Assembly (NCBI GenBank): GCA_035308965.1
Contig: DATGFN010000043.1
Span: 1-64,000, forward strand
Direction of reading: 5' to 3'
DNA: 64,000 nucleotides
Source: DASYXZ01 sp035308965
GTDB lineage: Bacteria; Acidobacteriota; Terriglobia; UBA7540
Below the pieces are notes generated by a model, which worked only from the letters and a program-made list of their open reading frames with translations, did not search any database and was not told the origin of the DNA. The translations under genes and the position numbers were made by a program. Each line of letters begins with the position of its first letter. Position 1 is the stretch's first letter. Shown in pieces: positions 52,052-58,718 of the stretch.

Positions 52052-52663
52052 CTATTTTTTCGTTTTGGCCGTTGCGCCAGCAGACTGCGTGCTGTTGAAG
52101 TAAGCGGTCACAATACAATTGGCGGCCACAGTTTCAGTGGGCGAAACTTCAAAAGCCCCCATGCCCCCGCCGAGGGGCGGACCCAGACTGATGCTGGTCA
52201 CACTGATGATTCGTTGCTCATGCGCCAGCCGGTCAAAGTAATTGACTAAAGACCAGTAAGTCCCATCCAGATGAATATTGAACGGCATTTCAACGTAGTA
52301 GTCTTTGTTCACCAGCGGAGCTGCCACGAAGGTGCGGACGTGAATGGATGCCGCATTGGCAGTGTTGAATATCGTTTTCATGAACTCATCCGTTGCCGCT
52401 TCATCCGGGACAATGGACCGTAGCGTCTCAAGTTGGGTTTCCAACTGAGCGATGCGGTTTCGGTACTCGGTTTGCTTTTGCTCGAAAGCCTCATTCACTT
52501 TGTTCTCCGCAGTGAGCTTGGCAACTTGATCGCTCAAATCAGCCCGAGTCTGGAACAGGGGGAATACATACATGTAAGAAACGACCCCCACCAGCACGGC
52601 TGCCAATGCAGCGATGATGCCGGCCTGCGCGATAGGTGGAAAATCCTTGAAACCTTTGGCCAT
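52052..52663 (-). CDS. pilO: Type IV pilus alignment protein PilO
   Basis: A 203-residue protein with one membrane helix near the start (AGIIAALAAVLVGVVSYMYVF), a coiled coil (LTAENKVNEAFEQKQTEYRNRIAQLETQLETL; core QTEYRNRIAQLE) and a ferredoxin-like periplasmic domain with LDGTYWSLVNYFDRLAHEQRIISV (core YWSLVNYFDRLA). It forms heterodimers with PilN in the pilus alignment complex. Position and size fit the pilMNOPQ order. Confidence 0.93.
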   Translation of the reverse strand: MAKGFKDFPPIAQAGIIAALAAVLVGVVSYMYVFPLFQTRADLSDQVAKLTAENKVNEAFEQKQTEYRNRIAQLETQLETLRSIVPDEAATDEFMKTIFNTANAASIHVRTFVAAPLVNKDYYVEMPFNIHLDGTYWSLVNYFDRLAHEQRIISVTSISLGPPLGGGMGAFEVSPTETVAANCIVTAYFNSTQSAGATAKTKK

Positions 52664-52678
52664 AGTCGCTTCCTTCCC

Positions 52679-53320
52679 TTACAACCCTGCCCGACGCGGG
52701 GGAGGAGCAGGCGAACCCGCGCTCTGGCCTGCCGGTGTGGTCGGGGTTCCGGTTGCAGTCTGTTTAAAGACACAACTTAGGTTAAACTTGAAATTGACCC
52801 GCTTGTGCTGATCATCTTCGTAAGACTTCGTCAACTGAACATCGTCAAATGACCCGGAGCGTTGTAAAGACCCAACAAAATCGGCGATGGCATCGGTTGA
52901 ATTTGCTTGACCATCCATCACCAGCCGGCCTGCGGTGTTGGATACCGAAAGCAGGTACAAGTTGTTATTGCGATTGGCCAGGAGTCCCAAAACGTGCATC
53001 ATTTCGACCGGGCCCACCCTGCTGCTCTGAAGGGTTTGGATGGTGCTGATTCGAAGCTGCAACTGATTCAGCCGCTGCTCGTAGAGCTTGTTCTGCTCCA
53101 TGATCCCTGCCAGGCGCGTTTTCTCGCGCTGCTGCTTGGCCAGTTCCGTGTTCAGCCCATTGATTTGCCCGGTGAGGTACCAATAGACAAAGCCGGCGAT
53201 CAGGGCCAGCACAACGAAAAGCGCGCCGGGAATGATGATAGCCTCGGGGGCGATGCCCTCCGACGGCCCTGCAACCTGGGCGACAGGCTTTGCTACTCCT
53301 AAGAGATTGATTCTGATCAT
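52679..53320 (-). CDS. pilN: Type IV pilus alignment protein PilN
   Basis: A 213-residue protein starting MIRINLL, the conserved PilN cytoplasmic peptide that binds PilM. A membrane helix (IIIPGALFVVLALIAGFVYWYL), a coiled coil (NTELAKQQREKTRLAGIMEQ) and a PilN domain (LSTIQTLQ-type segment then MMHVLGLLANRNNNLYLLSVS; core VLGLLANRNNNLYL) follow. Overlaps pilM by four bases and precedes pilO by 15 bases. Confidence 0.93.
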   Translation of the reverse strand: MIRINLLGVAKPVAQVAGPSEGIAPEAIIIPGALFVVLALIAGFVYWYLTGQINGLNTELAKQQREKTRLAGIMEQNKLYEQRLNQLQLRISTIQTLQSSRVGPVEMMHVLGLLANRNNNLYLLSVSNTAGRLVMDGQANSTDAIADFVGSLQRSGSFDDVQLTKSYEDDQHKRVNFKFNLSCVFKQTATGTPTTPAGQSAGSPAPPPRRAGL

Positions 53321-54372
53321 GGCTGGTCAAAGCTCCTAAGTGCCAGCCCCATCGCCACCGTCATGCGGGGAGCAATGTCGTTTATGTAGCTGGCATCAAA
53401 ATTGGAGCCGATCGATACCTTGTTGAAAGGATTCAAGATCTCGACCGGAATGTTAAATTCTTCCTTCAACAGATCGACCAAACCCTCGATGCGTGCCGTT
53501 CCACCGGCAACGTAGATTTGCTGGATGTTTTCCGTGGAGGCCGTTTGCCGGAAGAAGTCAAAAGTCTTTTGGATTTCAAGCAGCAGAATTTCGGAAACGG
53601 AGCGGATGTGAGGAGTCTTCTGGTCCGGCTGAATATTGGGCACTTCCTGCCCCTGCTTCAGTTTCTCCGCGTCCTCGTAACTGAGATCCAATTCTTTTTG
53701 AAGGGTGTCGGTATATTGATTGCCACCCACTGAAACGTCGCGCGTAAACAAGGGAACTCCCCCGCGCACGATGTTGATGTTCATGATGCTGGCGCCCACG
53801 TTCAACAGCGCCACCATCAACTCCGGTCCAGGGTCGTAACTGACCTCAAAAGCATTTTGAAGGGCAAAGGCGTCGATATCCACTATGGTGGCGTTCTTGG
53901 CGGATTGGCTGAGCACGTTGGTGTGGTTTAAAATCTTTTCGCGTTTAACCGCCACCAGCATCACATCGTATCCGCCGCCGCCGGATGCGGGCCCCAGAAT
54001 CTGGTAATCCTTGAAGACATCGGCAAGGTCGAAGGGGATGTGCTGTTGCGCTTCGTACTCAATGGCGTTCGCCACTTCGTCCTGGGTGGCGGCCGTCACG
54101 GTGATTTTCTTGACGATCACAGAGTGGCCGGAAACCGAGGTCGCCACATCCTTGGTCTTGATCTTGTGGTCGGTAAAGATCTTCTCGATGGCCGTGGAGA
54201 CGGAGATGGCATCCATAATGGCGCCATCCACCACCGTATCCTGGCCCAGCGATTCAAGGCCCACGTTCACTAATTCGTACCCGGAGCCCTTTTGCTTCAG
54301 TTCCACTGCCTTGACGGCACTGGAACCGATGTCCAACCCAACCACGCCCTTCGTCTTCCCCATGCCAAACAT
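53317..54372 (-). CDS. pilM: Type IV pilus actin-like protein PilM
   Basis: A 351-residue actin-fold ATPase. VVGLDIGSSAVKAVELK is the phosphate-1 motif. LMVALLNVGASIMNINIVRGG, FTRDVSVGGNQYTDTLQ and IYVAGGTARIEGLVDLL are typical PilM/EpsL-like signatures. It binds the cytoplasmic end of PilN and links the alignment complex to the motor. First structural gene of the operon, 13 bases after the HTH gene. Confidence 0.95.
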   Translation of the reverse strand: MFGMGKTKGVVGLDIGSSAVKAVELKQKGSGYELVNVGLESLGQDTVVDGAIMDAISVSTAIEKIFTDHKIKTKDVATSVSGHSVIVKKITVTAATQDEVANAIEYEAQQHIPFDLADVFKDYQILGPASGGGGYDVMLVAVKREKILNHTNVLSQSAKNATIVDIDAFALQNAFEVSYDPGPELMVALLNVGASIMNINIVRGGVPLFTRDVSVGGNQYTDTLQKELDLSYEDAEKLKQGQEVPNIQPDQKTPHIRSVSEILLLEIQKTFDFFRQTASTENIQQIYVAGGTARIEGLVDLLKEEFNIPVEILNPFNKVSIGSNFDASYINDIAPRMTVAMGLALRSFDQP

Positions 54373-54385
54373 ATTTGGTTGCTCC

Positions 54386-54607
54386 CTACCGAATGTCGGC
54401 GCGTCCTTTACGTTCGCCCCGCTCTTCGTATCTGGTACTCTGCTTCTCCATCCATCGGTCGAGCACAGTCTTCTTAAACTTCCACCGGTTTCCCAGCTTG
54501 AATGCCGGGATGCGGTCCTCGTACACGTATTTGTAAAGCGTTTCCCTCGAAACTCCTAAATACTGGGATGCTTCCCGAATGTCCATCACTTCTCTGGTTT
54601 CTACCAT
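54386..54607 (-). CDS. Small helix-turn-helix (MerR/excisionase-type) protein heading the pil operon
   Basis: 73 residues from ATG 54607; a longer in-frame start at 54700 lies upstream but within the 5' region of the promoter. MDIREASQYLGVSRETLYKYVYEDRIPAFKLGNRWKFKKTVLDRWM is an excisionase-family DNA-binding domain (cores EASQYLGVSRETLY and GNRWKFKK). The C-terminus is Arg/Glu-rich. It is probably a DNA-binding regulator of the pilus operon it heads, although its target is unknown. Confidence 0.8.
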   Translation of the reverse strand: MVETREVMDIREASQYLGVSRETLYKYVYEDRIPAFKLGNRWKFKKTVLDRWMEKQSTRYEERGERKGRADIR

Positions 54608-54971
54608 TCCCGCTGACCTTCCAGGCCTCCGGTGGTACAAATCCGTGGTTGATAAAATCTTTAAGTGTTCGCTTTCGATTGCCCCGGGAATCGGGGTCAC
54701 TGACTTGGCTTATACGCGCTTTGATATTTCGTTGTCAAGTATTTTTTACGGTTATTATGATTCCTTGGGGGTCATTTGGGGGGAGTTATCCGGTTTTCCC
54801 GGTAAATTGCTCGACATCTGGTGTGATCTCGACGGCCCACCACTACATATGAGGTACAATTATTTTTCAGAATTCATACCCGGATCACTCTTTTTTAGGG
54901 GTATTTGGGGGGATAGGCTTCCGTCTTCTTGGCCGGTTTAGCCCATCTAAATCCCTTTATATAGGGCGGGA
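54608..54971. other. Intergenic region upstream of the HTH-pil operon
   Basis: About 364 bases. It holds the promoter at 54709-54738 and its 5' leader, then AT-rich DNA to the start of the permease's 3' end. I saw no gene; the few open frames are short and carry no family motifs. Confidence 0.6.
54709..54738 (-). promoter_or_regulatory. Strong sigma-70-like promoter of the pil operon
   Basis: On the minus strand TTGACA (54738-54733) and TATAAG (54714-54709) are separated by 18 bases. The -35 is consensus and the -10 matches five of six. Transcription would start about 95 bases before the HTH ATG at 54607. A small G/C hairpin (ccccg/cgggg near 54681-54697) lies in the leader. Confidence 0.65.
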
Positions 54972-56189
54972 CTACTCATATCTTAGGGCTTCAATGGGAT
55001 CAAGCTTGGCTGCCTTTCCCGCAGGATAATAGCCGAAGAAAACCCCAACCATGCTGGAAAAAACAACCGCCGTGGTAAGGGCAAATGGCGAAACAAAGTG
55101 GGGCCAGCCAAGCAAACTTGCGAGCGACCGGGACAAGACCACCCCTAAAAGGATGCCAAAAACTCCCCCCGCCACGCTCAAGACCACGGCTTCGATGATG
55201 AACTGGCGGCGTATATCCTGCTCGGTGGCGCCCGTGGCCATGCGAATGCCGATTTCCCGGGTTCGCTCGGTAACGGAAACCAGCATGATGTTCATGATGC
55301 CGATCCCCCCTACCAGAAGAGAAATGGAGGCCACACTGGCTAAAAGAAGGGTCATCACCTGGCCGGTTGAGGCCGCCACATCCGCGGCCTGGGTCATGCT
55401 CCTTACGGTGAAATCCTCTTGCTCATCGGGACGAATGTGATGCCGCATTCGAAGCAGGTTTTCCACCTGGTCCCGGGCCAGGCCCACAGCCTCGCTATCC
55501 ACCGCCGAGATGGCGATAAACTGCAAATAAGTGTTCCCAATTATTTTTCTCTGCGCGGTTGTATAAGGCATCTCGATGCGATCGTCCTGATCGAAACCGA
55601 ATGATGCCTGACCCTTGGAGGACAAAACCCCGATCACCCGAAAGGGGATATTTTTCACCCGAATCGTTTTGCCCACGGGTTCTTCGCTTCCAAAAAGCTG
55701 TTCCACCACGGTTTGGCCCACCACCACGACATTGGCGGCGCGCCGCACATCCTCCTCGGTGAAAAAGACCCCCGAGGCCATCGGCCAATTCCGAATGGTC
55801 ATAAACGGAACGTCAACCCCGTCCAGGTCGGTAAACCAATTTTGATCCCCATAAACCACCTGGACGTTTCCTTCCGTCCCTGACGAGACCAACTTGACCG
55901 CCGAACACTCGCGCAAGACAGCTTCCGCATCCTCAGGACGCAGAGTGGATATAGATCCCCCGCCCTGGTGAACGCCGCCGCGCCCCATGCTGCCGGCAAA
56001 CGCATAGAGAAGGTTGGTTCCCATATTGGCGATCTGAGATTGAACCATATGGTTGGCGCCCTCCCCAAAACTCACCGAAGTGACCACTGCCGCGATTCCA
56101 ATAACGATGCCCAGCATCGTAAGAATCGAGCGCATCTTATGGCGTTCGAGGGAGTAAAGCGCGATTCGAAGTACGGGCAGGAAATCCAA
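54972..56189 (-). CDS. MacB-like ABC permease (FtsX domain), no adjacent ATPase
   Basis: A 405-residue protein. An N-terminal membrane helix (RSILTMLGIVIGIAAVVTSVSFG; core MLGIVIGIAAVV) precedes a MacB-type periplasmic core domain (VVVGQTVVEQLFGSEEPVGKTIRV; core VVEQLFGSEEP). Three C-terminal helices form the FtsX domain, with GIGIMNIMLVSVTERTREIGIRMATGA (core ERTREIGIRMA). It should work with an ATPase to export a substrate or transmit force across the envelope. No ABC ATPase or membrane-fusion gene is adjacent, so the partner must be elsewhere. Confidence 0.88.
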   Translation of the reverse strand: MDFLPVLRIALYSLERHKMRSILTMLGIVIGIAAVVTSVSFGEGANHMVQSQIANMGTNLLYAFAGSMGRGGVHQGGGSISTLRPEDAEAVLRECSAVKLVSSGTEGNVQVVYGDQNWFTDLDGVDVPFMTIRNWPMASGVFFTEEDVRRAANVVVVGQTVVEQLFGSEEPVGKTIRVKNIPFRVIGVLSSKGQASFGFDQDDRIEMPYTTAQRKIIGNTYLQFIAISAVDSEAVGLARDQVENLLRMRHHIRPDEQEDFTVRSMTQAADVAASTGQVMTLLLASVASISLLVGGIGIMNIMLVSVTERTREIGIRMATGATEQDIRRQFIIEAVVLSVAGGVFGILLGVVLSRSLASLLGWPHFVSPFALTTAVVFSSMVGVFFGYYPAGKAAKLDPIEALRYE

Positions 56190-56535
56190 TCCATCCTCCG
56201 GGACCTGACCAACCCATCGTAACGCGTAGCGGGGCTGATTTCCAGTCGCGGGTGAGGCAGACTATTTCAGCTCGCGCCGCAACCACTGCTGCGAAGGGGA
56301 TGACATAGTAGCGAGCTTAGCGGAAAAGAGACTTTGAATCCTGGGCGCGACTTGCTCGTGTGTTATTCGACTCAGAACGCCGAGCCGGGAATCAAAATCA
56401 GAGAACGGCTGGCGTGAAGATCATCAGTGTCGACGGACTTCACAGGGGGAACCTTGATTTCAAGAAGAAATCCCTTCGGGCGAGAGATCGAATTACACCG
56501 GCCTCCCGCCCGTCGGGAATCGGTTTATGAAATAA
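56190..56535. other. Intergenic region, nothing recognised
   Basis: About 346 bases between the MacB-like permease start and the small-protein stop. I checked both strands for short motifs and permease or ATPase remnants and saw none. A short plus-strand frame starting GTG near 56413 (KIISVDGLHRGN) has no family signature. Confidence 0.5.
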
Positions 56536-56823
56536 TTAGAAGTTCGGCTCGATGTTGTGTTGGGCAGCAAGGAGTCTGGCCTTAAAGGTGGTTACAAAAG
56601 GGTCATCGGTGAGCTTCACCAGCACTGAAGCCCCTCGAGACTCTTTGACGATCGAAGGGGATGCCCCGGGAATAAGCGACTCCTTGGGAAAGCGGTAAAG
56701 ATCCCCGCTGCCCCGCTCGACGTAAGCTCCCGGATCGTTAATTTCTTCCCAGGTAATTTCCGAAAGCATATGCCTCCTTGATGATTGCACGGATTGTGTC
56801 ATGCCCTCGTCATTTTTTGCCAT
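56536..56823 (-). CDS. Small protein of unknown function with two ribosome binding sites
   Basis: A 95-residue protein, ATG 56823, with AAGGAGG seven bases upstream. A second in-frame ATG at 56769 (Met19, starting MLSEITWEEINDPG) is itself preceded by AAGGAGG three bases away, so a 77-residue form is possible. The body has no signal peptide or membrane segment. Distinctive pieces are DPGAYVERGSGDLYRFPKE, GASPSIVKE, LTDDPFVTTFKARLLAAQ and the ending HNIEPNF. I do not recognise the family. It has its own promoter candidate (57068-57096) and a leader with repeated GTCTC words. Confidence 0.75.
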   Translation of the reverse strand: MAKNDEGMTQSVQSSRRHMLSEITWEEINDPGAYVERGSGDLYRFPKESLIPGASPSIVKESRGASVLVKLTDDPFVTTFKARLLAAQHNIEPNF

Positions 56824-57221
56824 GATACAGCCTCCTTCTTATGATTTAGATTTAATGCAGGGAAATGGTGAAGCTATTTCCCGTCAGTTGCGGGAAAAGC
56901 AGCAGCCCGAAGGCATCGAGAGGAAATCAGAGGAGACACCCGGGAGAAACCGAAGGAGACAGACCGGCAGAGACCCAGGGAGACACCCGAGCAGAGACCT
57001 GAGAAAAAACCCGACGCAAGAAGTACCATGCTTCAAGCCGCCGATTTCAGCCCGAAACATGTAGCCTACATTACGCGCGGGAGGGCGCGATGTCAAGGAT
57101 TTTATTCATCGCAAATCCAACCACTTGCCCGCACAGGTCATTTTTGCCCTAATAAACATTGGCTGAAAACGATATCACCTTTTAACCCCTTCCCATTCAA
57201 GACTTTTCGGCCTCACCAGGC
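56824..57221. other. Leader and promoter region of the small protein gene
   Basis: About 398 bases. On the minus strand, from the promoter at 57068-57096, the leader to the ATG carries five GTCTC words (gagac on the plus strand at 56933, 56956, 56970, 56980 and 56994). Two are within the identical ten-mer gggtgtctcc. Between 57100 and 57221 I see nothing else. Confidence 0.55.
57068..57096 (-). promoter_or_regulatory. Candidate promoter of the small protein gene
   Basis: On the minus strand TTGACA (57096-57091) is followed after 17 bases by TAATGT (57073-57068). The -35 is consensus; the -10 is weak. The implied 5' leader is about 240 bases. Confidence 0.45.
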
Positions 57222-57704
57222 TCAATGGCGCGCCGCATCTTTTGTTTGTTGTCCGTCGCGCCCGGGAAACGTCCATTGACGAAGCCGCGCCCGCGCCGCA
57301 ACTTCACGCTGCTGCACTTTTCCACTCTGTCCCTCATAGTCGCGCCGGGCATCCATCAACAACTCGCTCGAAAGGTGAATTTCGCTCTTCATCGCTTGAA
57401 TCTCTTCCCGCTGCCTGCGCATCTCGCCGTGCATAAAATGAATCCGCAGGGGCACGAAGACCAGCAAATACAAAAAGGATCCCGCAATCACCGCTCCCAA
57501 GACGATGAGAAGGGTTGCCACACGAACGGCGACGCCGGGCGTCAATGCATCCATCGAGCTTTGCAGTTGTGCGGCGATGGATTGAATTTGGTCCCCTAGT
57601 GCGCTCGCGGTCAGTTGAGCAACGCTTCCCGCTCTTGGCGCCAGGAATATTCCGAGTGATAACGCCAATACAAAGACTCCTGCCATGCGAAGAAAGGTTT
57701 TCAT
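57222..57704 (-). CDS. Small membrane protein with coiled coil, unknown function
   Basis: About 160 residues from ATG 57704 (TTG 57716 also in frame). Two hydrophobic segments are visible: VFVLALSLGIFLAP near the start and LLIVLGAVIAGSFLYLLVFVPL in the middle. The region between is amphipathic, and the C-terminal half is charged and helical (HGEMRRQREEIQAMKSEIHLSSELLMDARR; core EMRRQREEIQAMK). I do not recognise a family. It is probably an inner-membrane protein with a cytoplasmic coiled coil. Confidence 0.65.
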   Translation of the reverse strand: MKTFLRMAGVFVLALSLGIFLAPRAGSVAQLTASALGDQIQSIAAQLQSSMDALTPGVAVRVATLLIVLGAVIAGSFLYLLVFVPLRIHFMHGEMRRQREEIQAMKSEIHLSSELLMDARRDYEGQSGKVQQREVAARARLRQWTFPGRDGQQTKDAARH

Positions 57705-57716
57705 CTCAACCCCCAA

Positions 57717-58249
57717 TTACCCTTGTAAGTTTTCTCCCATCGTGATGTAGTGCAATTACGGTGCCATCGCGGGCTCTGAATTTGCCCTTCCAGAACGCTT
57801 TTTCTCTGATCATCCAGTTAATGCCCGCTGGCCGTGGCGCACGCTAGTCTTAGACTTCCTCACAAGTTCCAAGTAATCCGTGCAACAAAACAATTAAATT
57901 GTCGAGTCTCATCGAATTGCCCATGGCCGTAACCCGCAACCCATATGTAATCTTTGCCCCCGGGTAGAAAAATATTCCGTTCATTGAGATGTAGTAAATC
58001 GGGCGTGGGACGATTGGGTTCAGGTCGAAATTGCGCTGATATCTTGGTTCGGCCGGGAGCTGCTTAACGCTGCGCCTAGTCACTCCCGGGCGCCAGGATG
58101 AGCATGATCAAATGGGCGGCCGCCCGGCGCTTTTTCGAAACCCTCCAACCATGCAGGGAAAACCATTCGAGGGCTTCGGAGCGGGTGACGCTCTCACCGT
58201 TTTATTTAGTAGACAATCTACCACCCCATGTGGTAGATTACCTGCCACT
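57717..58249. other. Intergenic region before padR
   Basis: About 533 bases. A minus-strand frame at 57850-58083 (77 codons, VPRPIYYISMNGIFFYPGAKITYG) has strand-like hydrophobic and aromatic residues but no Shine-Dalgarno or family signature, and I do not call it. The last 45 bases hold the padR promoter and operator. Otherwise nothing is recognised. Confidence 0.5.
58210..58239 (+). promoter_or_regulatory. padR promoter with overlapping PadR operator
   Basis: TAGACA at 58210-58215 and TAGATT at 58234-58239 form -35/-10 elements 18 bases apart. A perfect 9-base inverted repeat, aatctacca at 58215-58223 and tggtagatt at 58231-58239, fills the space between them. A further gtaga/tctac pair (58209-58213/58217-58221) overlaps the left part. 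The ATG at 58250 is only 11 bases after the -10, so the transcript may be leaderless. PadR proteins usually repress their own promoters through such sites. Confidence 0.6.
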
Positions 58250-58597
58250 ATGATAAAGCAACCGTCCGAAGACCGAATCGAACTTGTTTACGGCTCGCTC
58301 GACATGTTGATTCTGCGCACCCTGCGCTGGGGACCCACGCACGGACATGGCATTGCCAAGTCCATCGAGCGTATGTCGGAAGATGCGCTCAAGGTGGAGC
58401 ACGGATCGCTCTACCCCGCGCTCCAGCGATTGCAACAGGAAGGTTGGATTACCTCTGAATGGGGTCTTTCCAAGAATAATCAGAGGGCCAAGTACTACCG
58501 CTTGACCGCCAGGGGACGACGCCAATTGGTGGCCGAGACCTCGCGTTGGGAGCGTTTTGTGCGAGCCATTGCCGGCGTTCTGCGGCCCGCCGACTAA
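58250..58597 (+). CDS. PadR family transcriptional regulator
   Basis: 115 residues from ATG 58250; a longer frame from 58112 runs through the promoter and is rejected. The winged helix reads GSLDMLILRTLRWGPTHGHGIAKSIERMSEDALKVEHGSLYPALQRLQQEGWI (cores LDMLILRTL, GHGIAKSI, HGSLYPALQRLQ), with KYYRLTARGRRQL after it. The helix after the wing is short, as in the subfamily next to ADOP permeases. It probably represses itself and the ADOP genes downstream. Confidence 0.92.
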   Translation: MIKQPSEDRIELVYGSLDMLILRTLRWGPTHGHGIAKSIERMSEDALKVEHGSLYPALQRLQQEGWITSEWGLSKNNQRAKYYRLTARGRRQLVAETSRWERFVRAIAGVLRPAD

Positions 58598-58602
58598 TTG
58601 CC

Positions 58603-58716
58603 GATTTTTTGATTGACGATTGACGATTGCAGGGAGTCGTCAGTTTTCAGTCGTCCGTGAGGCGGCAACGAGAATGAGGGGTGACTGAGAACTGAAAACT
58701 GACGACTGAAAACTCC
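58603..58716. repeat. Word-like repeat with 17-bp inverted arms before the first ADOP gene
   Basis: agtcgtcagttttcagt at 58635-58651 is exactly complementary to 58691-58707. The words attgacgattgacgattg and actgaaaact flank it. The right arm ends 11 bases before the ATG of the permease at 58719, and no Shine-Dalgarno is visible between. Confidence 0.7.
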
Positions 58717-58718
58717 AA

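Noticed and set aside
56930..57000. Possible CRISPR-like array of GTCTC words
   Set aside because: The repeats are only five to ten bases, spaced 10-23 bases apart, with no unique spacers of uniform length and no cas gene. It is better read as a repetitive leader.
57850..58083. 77-codon minus-strand frame with aromatic, strand-like residues
   Set aside because: No Shine-Dalgarno, no recognised domain, and isolated in a long spacer. It could be a barrel fragment, but nothing supports expression.
58112..58249. 46-codon N-terminal extension of PadR
   Set aside because: It would place the promoter and operator inside the coding sequence, and PadR proteins of this type start at the winged helix.
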